64,000 nt of DNA. Source: Haemophilus haemolyticus. Its GTDB lineage: Bacteria > Pseudomonadota > Gammaproteobacteria > Enterobacterales > Pasteurellaceae. The position numbers and the translations under genes were made by a program. Positions 43,202 through 52,853 of this stretch are shown in pieces. Where the stretch lies: NCBI RefSeq assembly GCF_001679045.1, contig NZ_LYCK01000015.1, positions 1 through 64,000 of the forward strand. The letters run 5' to 3'. Numbering within the stretch: the stretch's first letter is position 1; each line of letters starts with the position of its first letter. The notes under the pieces are model-generated. The model was not told the origin of the DNA. It searched no databases and was given only the letters and a program-made list of their open reading frames with translations.

Positions 43202-44482
43202 ATGGATAATAATATTCAACGACTCATTGATAGTGCAAAACAATCCCTTAATTCACCTGAAAGCCATAAATATATCGACGAAAGTTTTGAAAGCTGTATT
43301 AAATGTACGGCTTGTACCGCTGTTTGTCCAGTTTCACGCAATAATCCGCTTTATCCTGGCCCAAAACAATCTGGTCCAGATGGTGAGCGTTTACGCTTGA
43401 AATCGGCAGAACTTTACGATGAAGCACTTAAATATTGTACCAACTGTAAACGTTGTGAAGTAGCTTGTCCGTCAGATGTGAAAATCGGTGATTTAATTGT
43501 GCGTGCGCGTAATAACCACTTAGCGCAGTCTAAAAAACCGTTAATGAATAAATTGCGTGATGCGATTTTAAGTAACACCGATGTAATGGGGAAAATCAAT
43601 ACGCCATTAGCGCCGATTGTAAACACCATCACAAGCCTAAAAGCGACCAAATTTATGTTGGAAAAAACGCTTAAAATTAGTAAAGAACGTACTTTACCTA
43701 AATATGCGTTTGGTACGTTCCGTAGCTGGTATATGAAAAATGCGTTACAAGACCAACAAAAATTTGAGCGTAAAGTCGCGTATTATCATGGGTGTTATGT
43801 GAACTATAATAATCCGCAGCTTGGTAAAGAATTCCTTAAAGTGTTCAATGCGATGAACATTGGGGTGATGTTACTAGAAAAAGAAAAATGCTGTGGTTTA
43901 CCATTAATGGTGAACGGTTTCCCAGAACGTGCACGTAATATCGCACAGTTCAATACCGATTACATTGGAAAAATGGTAGATGAAAATGGACTAGACGTGA
44001 TCAGTGAAGCATCAAGCTGTTCACTTAATCTGCGTGATGAATACCATCATATTTTAGGTATCGACAATGCTAAAGTCCGTCCGCATATTCATATGGTGAC
44101 GCCATTCTTATACCAGCTTTTTAAAGAAGGTAAAACATTACCGTTGAAACCACTTAAACTTCGAGTGGCTTATCACACCGCTTGTCACGTAGATAAAGCA
44201 GGTTGGGCACCTTATACTTTGGAAGTGTTGAAAAAAATTCCTGGTTTAGAAATCATCATGTTACCTAGCCAATGCTGTGGTATTGCAGGGACTTACGGTT
44301 TTAAATCAGAAAACTATGAGGTTTCACAATCTATTGGTAAAAACCTATTCGATAATATTAACAAAGGTGGGTTTGATTACGTCATATCGGAATGTCAAAC
44401 CTGTAAATGGCAAATTGATATGTCATCCAATGTGACCTGTATTCATCCATTAACCTTACTCTGTATGTCGATGGATGCTTAA
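43202..44482 (+). CDS. glpC: Anaerobic glycerol-3-phosphate dehydrogenase subunit C
   Basis: GlpC is the iron-sulphur membrane-anchor subunit that passes electrons to the quinone pool. Two ferredoxin motifs are seen: CIKCTACTAVCPVS and CTNCKRCEVACPS (about residues 33-46 and 79-91). Two cysteine-rich CCG domains follow (CCGLPLMVNG and CCGIAGTYG). Length is 426 residues. It starts 11 bp after glpB and is followed by two hairpins. Confidence 0.97.
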   Translation: MDNNIQRLIDSAKQSLNSPESHKYIDESFESCIKCTACTAVCPVSRNNPLYPGPKQSGPDGERLRLKSAELYDEALKYCTNCKRCEVACPSDVKIGDLIVRARNNHLAQSKKPLMNKLRDAILSNTDVMGKINTPLAPIVNTITSLKATKFMLEKTLKISKERTLPKYAFGTFRSWYMKNALQDQQKFERKVAYYHGCYVNYNNPQLGKEFLKVFNAMNIGVMLLEKEKCCGLPLMVNGFPERARNIAQFNTDYIGKMVDENGLDVISEASSCSLNLRDEYHHILGIDNAKVRPHIHMVTPFLYQLFKEGKTLPLKPLKLRVAYHTACHVDKAGWAPYTLEVLKKIPGLEIIMLPSQCCGIAGTYGFKSENYEVSQSIGKNLFDNINKGGFDYVISECQTCKWQIDMSSNVTCIHPLTLLCMSMDA

Positions 44483-44490
44483 TAATAAGA

Positions 44491-44522
44491 AAAATGCACT
44501 TTGTAATTAAAGTGCATTTTTT
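44491..44522 (+). terminator. Terminator after glpC
   Basis: AAAATGCACTTT and AAAGTGCATTTT form a 12-bp stem with a 6-nt loop, followed by T residues. Confidence 0.88.
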
Positions 44523-44530
44523 ATAAATAG

Positions 44531-44565
44531 AAAAAAGTGCGGTAAATTTTTTTACCGCACTTTTG
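44531..44565. terminator. Uptake-signal terminator between glpC and the haemoglobin receptor
   Basis: AAAAGTGCGGTAAA and TTTACCGCACTTTT form a perfect stem over a short T-rich loop. Read leftward it ends the receptor gene, whose stop is 14 bp away; read rightward it backs up the glpC terminator. Confidence 0.85.
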
Positions 44566-44578
44566 GTTTTAGATATGA

Positions 44579-47500
44579 TTAGAATTCAAACTGAACTGAC
44601 ATTCTATAGTTTCGTCCAGGTGCATAGAAGCGGTTGATACCTAAGCCAGTATCTTGATTAATCATATTACTTGTACCAAATGGTCTAATTGATCTGGCTG
44701 AATCCCAAGTAATGTATTTTCTATTAGTTAAGTTATACACACCAGCTCTTAAAGTAAGATTTTTAATTGGTTTGATATATCCTAACAAATCAATGGTTGT
44801 ATAAGATTCACTTCTCCATTTGATTGTAGTTTCTTTTTTACCTTCTTCTTTATAGAACATATTATAAGTATCTTCTGCATTTTTAGCTGATGCATGAGAG
44901 ATATAAAGATCTAGACCATATTTATCATCAGGATGAACATAACTTACTCCATAAACAGCTGTTCTAGGCTGAATTGCATTCATTGGTATATTGCCATTTA
45001 TTCTGCCTTTTTGATAGGTGTATTTATAGCTTAAACTGAAACCATTGAATAATTTACTAATATTACCTAAGGATATTTGTGAAGCAATTTCAAAACCAGT
45101 TACTTTAGCATTTGGTCTATTTACATTTTGATAAAAATAAAATGGTATTAGTTTTGAGTGTCCATGAACATCATGACGCCCTTGATAGGATAAATCGATA
45201 AAGTTTTGATATCGAGTATCAAAAACAGAAGTCGTAATATATCCCATATCATTATGCATAGTTAAAGATAGTTCTTTGGTTTTAGCTGTTTCCGGTTGAA
45301 GATCTCTATTTGGTCGAATAGAAAAATCAGGATGTTTAAATGTAAAGTAGATTTCATCACTTGTTGGTGCTCTGAATCCCTTACTATATTTTGCCTGTAA
45401 ACGTAACCAATTTAACGGATCAAGCGTTGTACCAAAAGAGTAGGAACTTGCAGAAAATTTTTTCGGTTGTGCAATTTCTTTAATATTTGCTGCTGCATTG
45501 GCTTCTTTTTTTAATAATTCATCAGGATCTGAATCTGCTTGACTTGCATTAAATTCTGGTGTGGTGATATAAAGATTTGTCACCATATCATCAGGGATTT
45601 TTGGTGTTTTTCCAGGAATATATTCTGGTTCATATTTCACTCGATCATAACGATAACCTAAATTAAAAGCTACATAGTTATTCACACGGAAATCATTAAT
45701 AAAATATAACGCGCCTGTTTTCGTTTTCACTGGAATTAGGAAAGAGAACACATTGACATTATTACATAATGTACTCGTCCGTTCTTGATTTAACGTTGGT
45801 TTAGCACCTGTTGTAGAAGGAGCTAAAAAGATATCACAATTATGTGGATATTGAGCCCACCATTTTACATTTAGAGGAGCATCTCCAGCTAGATTGGTCA
45901 TTGATTTTTTCATTTCAGACCACAGACCACCATAAGACAAATCGTGCTGTGTTTTACCTAATTCTAGATGTTTTGTTAAGTCAAGGTTAATTTGTTTGGT
46001 TTCACTTGTTAAGTCACGTTGCGACCAAAGATTCGCCTGATAACCCTTTCGATTTGGCATAAATAGGTATGGACCAGATAGCTGATTATTAGCTGTAACT
46101 TCTGTTTTGGCATATTTTTTGCCATTTTTTTCAATCACCTCAAAAGGAATATCTACAGTAGTTCCATTTTTGTTAAATCCTTGAATTGTTTTTTTATCGC
46201 AATTTAATCCATCACAGCTAAAAAGATAGCTGATGTTAGTCGGCAATCTTTGTTCATCAGAGATAACGTTTTTATCTGCTTCAGATAAAAGATCGTATTT
46301 TTTACCATTGATTTCAAAAGTATTTTCTTTTTGAAGAGTTTTTACCTCGTAAGTACACTTATCCATTTCATCATCAATACAATATCCATAGACTGTCTTA
46401 CCTGGATGTTTTGCTCGAACAGCATCCCAATCTACTTTTTGCCATGCCCATTTTCCTGGTTTAGTTAGTTCTGCTGATCCTGCCACTCCTGTCTCTTTTA
46501 TCTCTTTATCAATATCTTTATATTTTACAGAATTACCATCCTTCCCAACAAGTTGATTATCCTGATTGTATTTCATTCCAAGCAAATTACTCGATAATGC
46601 ACATTTATCATTCCCATCGCAATAATCGTCTGTTCTTGCGCTTGTAGTAATTTTTTGGTGGGAATAGGTGATTTTTAACGTATCCCAAAATGGTGTTTCA
46701 GTAAAATTCTCATAAACAAAAGCGATATTTTTACGTTCTACTTTATCGTTAGTATGACGTAATTCTTCTTCATCATATGTCATGTACTGTGTATTTGGTT
46801 TTAGAGTATAAGAAAAATCATGACCTTTAGAAGTTTGTTTATATAAATCTGCAACAACTGAGAAACGGTGATTTTCTGTTGGTTGGAAACCAATTTTTAA
46901 AAGTGCACTATCTTGGGTTCTTCTATAAGGATCTGCTTTTTCTCTAGTTTTTCCTTGAATTTTATCGTTATAATTTTTATAACCATAGTTTTCTAATTCA
47001 TGGCCTTTACGTGATGTAATTACAGCAATTGCATCAAAATACTTATAACGCCCAGCAAGAGTGAGCGTTTGAAGATTTTGGTTATCTGCTGTGTTATAGC
47101 CTCTTTTATAGGAAGCGTAGTAATTTTTGTTAAGTAAATAATCTCTTGCATCTTTTGTATCAAAACTAACAGAACCACCTAATGCGCCACTACCTGATTT
47201 TAAAGAATCAGCTCCTTTTCGAACTGTAACTTGTTTTAGTGTTTCTATTTCTGCGCTATTACGCGTATTATTAAAATTTCCATATCCTTCAAATAATTCT
47301 TTAAACCCTTGTGAAGAGATGGTTTCTGCTTGATGCAGTCCATCTATTTGAACTGCTACACGGTTTTCTTCCACTCCTCGAACTGCAAAGCCACTATTTC
47401 CAAAGCGTCCTGCTTCTACGACAGTAATTCCTGTTTCATAACGCACGAGATCTTTAACATCTTGCGCTTGTTCTTTTTCTAATTTTTTTGATGTTTTTAC

Positions 47501-47665
47501 AGTTTCGGCAATTTTTGGAGGTGTCTTTGGATCGTTATGTTCGGTAGAACCAGATACATTAATTTCTTCAAGTTGCTGTTGAGTTGGTTCATCAGCATAA
47601 GCAACACTTGCCGTTAGCCCAAACATAACGGAATACGCAAGCAGATTTAATCTAAAATTGGTCAT
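44579..47665 (-). CDS. TonB-dependent haemoglobin/haptoglobin-binding receptor (Hgp family), copy 1
   Basis: The 1028-residue outer-membrane protein has a signal peptide (MTNFRLNLLAYSVMFGLTASVAYA), a TonB-box-like LEEINVSGS, a plug domain with VRYETGITVVEAGRFGNSGFAVRGVEENRV and a beta-barrel ending in RNYRMSVQFEF with terminal Phe. It resembles the H. influenzae Hgp receptors that take haem from haemoglobin and its haptoglobin complex. Most hgp genes carry a CCAA repeat tract just after the signal peptide for phase variation; here only a single CCAA remains. It follows a paralogue on the same strand with 103 bp between them, including a hairpin. The ligand is inferred from family only. Confidence 0.9.
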   Translation of the reverse strand: MTNFRLNLLAYSVMFGLTASVAYADEPTQQQLEEINVSGSTEHNDPKTPPKIAETVKTSKKLEKEQAQDVKDLVRYETGITVVEAGRFGNSGFAVRGVEENRVAVQIDGLHQAETISSQGFKELFEGYGNFNNTRNSAEIETLKQVTVRKGADSLKSGSGALGGSVSFDTKDARDYLLNKNYYASYKRGYNTADNQNLQTLTLAGRYKYFDAIAVITSRKGHELENYGYKNYNDKIQGKTREKADPYRRTQDSALLKIGFQPTENHRFSVVADLYKQTSKGHDFSYTLKPNTQYMTYDEEELRHTNDKVERKNIAFVYENFTETPFWDTLKITYSHQKITTSARTDDYCDGNDKCALSSNLLGMKYNQDNQLVGKDGNSVKYKDIDKEIKETGVAGSAELTKPGKWAWQKVDWDAVRAKHPGKTVYGYCIDDEMDKCTYEVKTLQKENTFEINGKKYDLLSEADKNVISDEQRLPTNISYLFSCDGLNCDKKTIQGFNKNGTTVDIPFEVIEKNGKKYAKTEVTANNQLSGPYLFMPNRKGYQANLWSQRDLTSETKQINLDLTKHLELGKTQHDLSYGGLWSEMKKSMTNLAGDAPLNVKWWAQYPHNCDIFLAPSTTGAKPTLNQERTSTLCNNVNVFSFLIPVKTKTGALYFINDFRVNNYVAFNLGYRYDRVKYEPEYIPGKTPKIPDDMVTNLYITTPEFNASQADSDPDELLKKEANAAANIKEIAQPKKFSASSYSFGTTLDPLNWLRLQAKYSKGFRAPTSDEIYFTFKHPDFSIRPNRDLQPETAKTKELSLTMHNDMGYITTSVFDTRYQNFIDLSYQGRHDVHGHSKLIPFYFYQNVNRPNAKVTGFEIASQISLGNISKLFNGFSLSYKYTYQKGRINGNIPMNAIQPRTAVYGVSYVHPDDKYGLDLYISHASAKNAEDTYNMFYKEEGKKETTIKWRSESYTTIDLLGYIKPIKNLTLRAGVYNLTNRKYITWDSARSIRPFGTSNMINQDTGLGINRFYAPGRNYRMSVQFEF

Positions 47666-47713
47666 TTTTTCCTCGTTAAAGATAATATGTAAATTAAATT
47701 ATGTATTTAAATT

Positions 47714-47754
47714 AACCGCACATTTACTATCACTACTATTATTATGTGCGGTTT
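47714..47754 (-). terminator. Hairpin between the two receptor genes
   Basis: AACCGCACAT and ATGTGCGGTT form a 10-bp stem with a 20-nt loop, 15 bp after the upstream receptor's stop. The stem resembles an uptake signal but differs at one position. It may lower expression of copy 1. Confidence 0.6.
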
Positions 47755-47768
47755 AGATAAGAGTACAT

Positions 47769-50700
47769 CTAAAATTCTAATTGAATAGATGCTCTATAAT
47801 TTCTACCTGGTGCGTAAAAACGATTTAAGCCTATACCTGTTTCAGTATCTATTCGGTTGATTGTACCGATAGTTCTAATGGATCGGGCAGATTCCCAAGT
47901 AAGATATTTTTGATTTGTTAAATTATAAACACCAGCTGTAAATGTAAGGTTTTTAATTGGTTTCCAGTAAGCAATGGCATCTATCACAGTGTAATGCTTA
48001 TTGCGCCATAATGCTCTTCTATCAATAACTTTTTCGTTACCATTTACTGTTTTTGCTGGCACTGTTTCAATTGCACCAGTATTAATATTTTCTGCTTGAC
48101 GTTCAATCATGCTATGCCATTGAGGGTTAAAGCTGTCTTTTGCCTTTTTGGCTGAGACGTCGGTAATATAAAAATCTAATCCCCATATTTTATTAGGTGA
48201 ATCATAACCTAAATTATATACAGATGTGGTTGGTTGCAAAGCGTTCATTGGCTGGTCTTGCAAGGCCATATTCATATATTTAGGGTTATGTTCTAATAAA
48301 TTTTTATATCCCTCTAATGGTTTACCATCTTTTATTCGACCTTTTTGATAAGTCAATTTATAACCCAAATGGAATCCTTCTAATTTTTCAATAAGGTCTC
48401 CTATTTCTAGGTGAGTAGAAATTTCGATTCCGTTTACTTTTGCCTTATCACGATTCAAACTTTGATAGAATGGATAATAAGACGATTTACTTTGATCAAT
48501 TGGACGTTCACCTAAATATGCCAAATCAATAAAATTCTTATAATTGGTTTGGAATAAATTAGTAGTGAAATAACTACGTTCTCTATAAAAAGTAAAGGCG
48601 ATTTCTTTTGTTTTAGCTTTTTCTTCTTTTAAATTAGTATTTGGTAAAAGTGAAAATTGAGGATGTTTAAATGTTATATACATTTCATCAGGCGTTGGCG
48701 CTCTAAAACCATTAGAATATTTAAACTGTATTCTTAACCAATCTGTTGGATCCAAGTTTAATCCTAAATTATAGGAATGGTGCTTAAATGCTGTTGATTT
48801 TTGAATTGCATTTAAATTGTCTTCTACATTTTTTATATAATCGGCATGATTATAATTATACCAGCCATTGCCTCCAGTTAATGCACTATCTGGAATAGGG
48901 ATCATTGTACCAGCTAATAATCCACGTGGGATTTCAGGATCTTGTCCTAAGCGATAATGCGGTAAATGTCTGACATTGTCATATCTATAATTTAAATCAA
49001 AACCAAGCCAATTTGTTACTGTAAAATTATCACCTAAATAAAATGCATGGTTTTTAGTTTTAACAGGGATTAGGTAACTCGTTTTACCTAAATTACTTTC
49101 CTTTAATTTTCCCGTACAATCACTGGTAGGATAATATTGAGGAGAGGGTGTTCTTATTCCATTCTCTAATTTATTACAAATAAAGTCATCAGCCCACCAT
49201 TGAACATTCCCACCTTTATAGCCCTGAGCATTAACCATGCTTTTTTCTGTTTCTGAGTATAATCCACCATATCGTAAAGCATGATCCGTTTTTATTACAG
49301 AAAAAGATTTATCAAAATCAAAGTTAAATTGTTTTGTATTTGTATTTAAATCACGATCATTGTAGTCATTTCTACTATATCCTTCAGATTTAGGAAGCAA
49401 ATAAAAGGCTTCTTCATTTTCTGTCATGCCTGAGATAAAAGGGTGAGGTCTTGAAGCTAATTCAATTTGACCATATTTTTTACCGTTAGGTAGAGTTTTA
49501 ATATTAATTTTTCTATCTTCAAATGTATAATTATCGGTATAGCCATATGGACCATCTAATTTAGTTGCAGAGAACACTCTAAATTTCTTATTACAATCTA
49601 ACTTATCACAATCTATTGATAAAGAGTCTAAAGAGCGGTCACTAATACTGACATTTTCACCTTGAGAATTTTTATATGTTCTATACCCCCGATCGGATTC
49701 ACCAGTGAGTTCTTTGTTATCTTTATCTAAAATCTTATATACACCATTTGAATCATCTAAATGTAATCCTTGCGGATTTAGCACTCCAGTACAATTAGCT
49801 GATGCGCAATATTCATCACTACGAGCTTTATTTTTAATTTTTTGAGAGGAATAAGTTAGTTTAAAGTGATCCCAAAATGGAGTTTGTGTGAAGTTTTCAT
49901 AAGAAAATTGGATATTTTCCCGTTTAGATTTATCGTGAATAAAACGTTCTCCTTGACTGGTTTCAGTATTGACATAAGAACTAGGACGTAATGAATAAGA
50001 TAAATCTTGTCCATCAGTTTTTAATGTTGATTTATCAACAGCTACACTAAATCGATGGTTTTCTGTTGGTTCAAACCCTAATTTCACCAACGTACTATTA
50101 CGGGAAATGGAATAAGGATCTGTTTTTTCTCTTTTAATTCCGACAACCTTATCGTCATAACTTTCATAACCATAATTCTTCATTTCATTGCTATTACGCT
50201 CAGTATGAACAATTAACGCATCAAACCCTTTATATCGGCCAGCAGCAGTAAGAGACACCGTATCTTGACTATTCATACTTTGAGTAGCACGTTTAATACT
50301 AAAGTAATGATCTTTTCCTATTAGATAATCTCTAGCATCTTTTGTATCAAAGATAACCGAACCACCCAATGCCCCACTACCTGATTTTAAAGAGTCAGCA
50401 CCTTTGGTAATGGTCGCTGTTTTAACATTCTCTATTTCTACATCATTACGAGTATTATTAAAATTTCCATAGCCTTCAAATAGCTCTTTAAATGCTTGTG
50501 AACTTAAAGTTTCAGCTTGACGAAGTCCATCAACCATAATACCTACACGGTTTTCATCAACTCCTCGAACAGCATAACCGCTTGATCCTGTTCTTCCTGT
50601 TTCAACAACGGTAATACCAGTTTCATAACGTACCAAATCTCGAGAATCTGAAGCCTGTTGTTTAGATAATTTTTTAGCCGTGATTTGGGTTTCACCAACT

Positions 50701-50843
50701 TTTTTTTCTTTCACATTTACTGTTTCTGTATTACCTGAAACATTAATTTCCTGCAGTTGTTCAAGTTCGTTGGCGTAAACTGCTCCTGTTGTCAGCCCAA
50801 GCATAACGGAATACGCAAGCAGATTTAATCTAAAATTGGTCAT
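47769..50843 (-). CDS. TonB-dependent haemoglobin/haptoglobin-binding receptor (Hgp family), copy 2
   Basis: The 1024-residue receptor starts at the ATG at 50843 (MTNFRLNLLAYSVMLGLTTGAVYA), which has GGAG upstream; a longer leader with MRIIIIYFP was rejected. The layout is the same as copy 1: TonB-box-like LQEINVSGN, plug with LVRYETGITVVETGRTGSSGYAVRG, and a barrel ending RNYRASIQLEF. The signal peptides and plugs of the two copies are nearly alike, and the extracellular loops differ. No CCAA tract is present, so it should not phase-vary by that route. Fur-like sites precede it. It is divergent from a CydDC-like transporter. Confidence 0.9.
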   Translation of the reverse strand: MTNFRLNLLAYSVMLGLTTGAVYANELEQLQEINVSGNTETVNVKEKKVGETQITAKKLSKQQASDSRDLVRYETGITVVETGRTGSSGYAVRGVDENRVGIMVDGLRQAETLSSQAFKELFEGYGNFNNTRNDVEIENVKTATITKGADSLKSGSGALGGSVIFDTKDARDYLIGKDHYFSIKRATQSMNSQDTVSLTAAGRYKGFDALIVHTERNSNEMKNYGYESYDDKVVGIKREKTDPYSISRNSTLVKLGFEPTENHRFSVAVDKSTLKTDGQDLSYSLRPSSYVNTETSQGERFIHDKSKRENIQFSYENFTQTPFWDHFKLTYSSQKIKNKARSDEYCASANCTGVLNPQGLHLDDSNGVYKILDKDNKELTGESDRGYRTYKNSQGENVSISDRSLDSLSIDCDKLDCNKKFRVFSATKLDGPYGYTDNYTFEDRKINIKTLPNGKKYGQIELASRPHPFISGMTENEEAFYLLPKSEGYSRNDYNDRDLNTNTKQFNFDFDKSFSVIKTDHALRYGGLYSETEKSMVNAQGYKGGNVQWWADDFICNKLENGIRTPSPQYYPTSDCTGKLKESNLGKTSYLIPVKTKNHAFYLGDNFTVTNWLGFDLNYRYDNVRHLPHYRLGQDPEIPRGLLAGTMIPIPDSALTGGNGWYNYNHADYIKNVEDNLNAIQKSTAFKHHSYNLGLNLDPTDWLRIQFKYSNGFRAPTPDEMYITFKHPQFSLLPNTNLKEEKAKTKEIAFTFYRERSYFTTNLFQTNYKNFIDLAYLGERPIDQSKSSYYPFYQSLNRDKAKVNGIEISTHLEIGDLIEKLEGFHLGYKLTYQKGRIKDGKPLEGYKNLLEHNPKYMNMALQDQPMNALQPTTSVYNLGYDSPNKIWGLDFYITDVSAKKAKDSFNPQWHSMIERQAENINTGAIETVPAKTVNGNEKVIDRRALWRNKHYTVIDAIAYWKPIKNLTFTAGVYNLTNQKYLTWESARSIRTIGTINRIDTETGIGLNRFYAPGRNYRASIQLEF

Positions 50844-50863
50844 ATTTAACTCCATGGGAAAAT

Positions 50864-50882
50864 AAATAATAATAATTCTCAA
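50864..50882 (-). promoter_or_regulatory. Possible Fur-like site next to receptor copy 2
   Basis: The + strand reads AAATAATAATAATTCTCAA, an AT-rich run that fits repeated Fur NAT triplets only in part. It lies 21-39 bp upstream of the receptor start. Confidence 0.35.
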
Positions 50883-50945
50883 ACATGTTACAAGGAAAAG
50901 TATTCTCTCACAATCAGAAAATCTTGTTTTTGATTAAAATCAAAC

Positions 50946-50964
50946 AATAAAAATTATTCTCATT
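50946..50964. promoter_or_regulatory. Fur-like box in the receptor-transporter spacer
   Basis: The minus strand reads AATGAGAATAATTTTTATT, close to the 19-bp Fur box form AATGATAATNATTATCATT with a few mismatches. It lies between the receptor gene and the CydDC-like transporter and could serve either direction. Confidence 0.55.
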
Positions 50965-51031
50965 ATGCCCTATATTTAAATGCGCTTGTTCTCTATAATA
51001 CAAGCCATCGATTGTTCATGTTAGAAAGTAT

Positions 51032-51082
51032 GCGCAATCGTTTTAATTTACACCATTAAATGAAACGTGCGCATTGATTGCG
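51032..51082 (+). other. Inverted-repeat leader before the CydDC-like genes
   Basis: CGCAATC (51033-51039) can pair with GATTGCG (51076-51082), enclosing TTTAAT/ATTAAA (51042-51047 and 51055-51060). TGCGCA also occurs on both sides. The element ends 25 bp before the first gene. It might be an operator pair or a folded leader; no known riboswitch was recognised. Confidence 0.4.
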
Positions 51083-51107
51083 TACTTCTTTTTTAGGAGC
51101 AATCATT

Positions 51108-52853
51108 ATGATGATAGATAAACGCCTAATTAACACGGTGGCCGATAGTAAAAAATGGATTGGCGTCACGGTGTTGTGGAATTGGGTGGCGTTAGTTGGC
51201 GGGATTATTAGTGCCGTCGTGTTTTCTTATATTTTACAGGCCGCTTATTTTAAAGAGTTGACGATGTCAAGTGCGGTGGGGTTAGGTGTGATTTTAATTG
51301 CGGCATTGGCACTGCGTGCTTTTGCGGGTAAAAAATCAGTGCAGGCGTCTTATTTTGCCAGCACAAAAGTGAAGCATGAATTGCGTAGCCTTATCTATCG
51401 TAAATTGGCTTCTATGCCGCTTAACCAAGTGAACCAACAATCCACTTCAAGCATTATCCAAGTGGCATCAGAAGGTGTGGAACAGCTTGAAATCTACTTT
51501 GGGCGTTATTTGCCTCAGCTTTTTTATAGCTTGCTTGCACCGCTTACCCTCTTTGTTTTCCTGATCTTTTTCAGCTTTAAAACAGCCATTATTTTATTAA
51601 TTTGCGTGCCACTTATCCCTATGTCGATCATTGCGGTGAATAAAATTGCGAAAAAACTTTTGGCAAAATATTGGTCGATTTATGTGGGATTAGGTAGTAG
51701 CTTTTTAGATAATCTACAGGGTTTAATTACGTTAAAAATCTATCAAGATGATGCTTATAAAGCGAAAGAGATGGATAAAGAGGCTGAGCATTTCCGCAAA
51801 ATTACCATGAAAGTGCTTACCATGCAGCTTAACTCTGTTTCTCTTATGGATTTACTCGCTTATGGTGGCGCGGCAATCGGGATTTTAACCGCACTATTGC
51901 AATTCCAAGATGCGCAACTCAGCGTCTTAGGCGTGATTTTATTTATTCTACTTTCCTCCGAGTTCTTTATTCCGCTTCGTTTGCTTGGTTCATTCTTCCA
52001 TGTGGCGATGAATGGTAAAGCGGCTTCAGATAAGATCTTCACATTACTTGATACACTAGTGGAAACCCAACAAAGTGCGGTGGATTTTGAAGCCAAAAAT
52101 AACGTTCAAGTGGAAATTAAAGATTTACATTTTGCGTATTCTGCAGAAAAACCGGCAATTCAGGGTTTAACTTTAACGATTCAACCAAATCAACTTTCAG
52201 TGTTTGTGGGTAAAAGTGGTTGCGGTAAATCAACCTTGGTTTCGTTGTTGATGGGTTTTAATAAAGCGCAACAAGGTGAGATTTTGTTTAATGGACAAAA
52301 CGCCTCAGAAATAGACCGCACTTCTTTCTATCAAAAAGTATCGTTGGTGAGCCATAGTAGCTACGTGTTTAAAGGCTCGCTGCGTGAAAATATGACGATG
52401 GCGAAAATTGATGCCACAGACGAGCAAATTTATGCGTGTTTAGAACAAGTGAATCTTGCCCACTTTGTACGTGAAAATGGCGGATTAGATATGCAGCTAT
52501 TAAGCCGTGGCGCAAATTTATCAGGTGGTCAGATTCAACGTTTAGCTTTAGCGCGTGCTTTATTACACAATGCCGAGCTTTATATTTTTGATGAAGCGAC
52601 CAGTAACATTGATGTGGAAAGCGAAGAAATTATTTTGCAGTTCATTCAACAATTTAAACAACAAAAAACCATTGTGATGATTTCTCACCGCTTAGCAAAT
52701 GCGGTAAATGCGGACTGTATTAACGTACTTGACCAAGGCAAATTAATTGAGCAAGGCACACATAAAGAGCTAATGGAAAAACAAGGTGCGTATGCTGAAA
52801 TGTTCCAACAACAAAAAGATTTAGAACAAATTAGAGAGGTGGCAAATGCGTAA
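51108..52853 (+). CDS. CydD-like ABC exporter subunit (permease-ATPase)
   Basis: The protein, 581 residues from ATG 51108 (ribosome site AGGAGC), is a half-transporter with six membrane helices and a C-terminal ATPase. Walker A is VGKSGCGKSTLVSLL, the signature LSGGQIQRLALARAL is canonical, and Walker B is AELYIFDEATSNID. Its transmembrane part (YFGRYLPQLFYSLLAPLTLFVFLI) resembles CydD, one half of the CydDC transporter. It overlaps the next gene, the CydC-like half, by 8 bp. Together they should form a heterodimer in the inner membrane. By my memory the cydDC of H. influenzae lies elsewhere, so this would be a second pair. Substrate is unknown; haem, glutathione or cysteine are candidates. 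Confidence 0.82.
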   Translation: MMIDKRLINTVADSKKWIGVTVLWNWVALVGGIISAVVFSYILQAAYFKELTMSSAVGLGVILIAALALRAFAGKKSVQASYFASTKVKHELRSLIYRKLASMPLNQVNQQSTSSIIQVASEGVEQLEIYFGRYLPQLFYSLLAPLTLFVFLIFFSFKTAIILLICVPLIPMSIIAVNKIAKKLLAKYWSIYVGLGSSFLDNLQGLITLKIYQDDAYKAKEMDKEAEHFRKITMKVLTMQLNSVSLMDLLAYGGAAIGILTALLQFQDAQLSVLGVILFILLSSEFFIPLRLLGSFFHVAMNGKAASDKIFTLLDTLVETQQSAVDFEAKNNVQVEIKDLHFAYSAEKPAIQGLTLTIQPNQLSVFVGKSGCGKSTLVSLLMGFNKAQQGEILFNGQNASEIDRTSFYQKVSLVSHSSYVFKGSLRENMTMAKIDATDEQIYACLEQVNLAHFVRENGGLDMQLLSRGANLSGGQIQRLALARALLHNAELYIFDEATSNIDVESEEIILQFIQQFKQQKTIVMISHRLANAVNADCINVLDQGKLIEQGTHKELMEKQGAYAEMFQQQKDLEQIREVANA

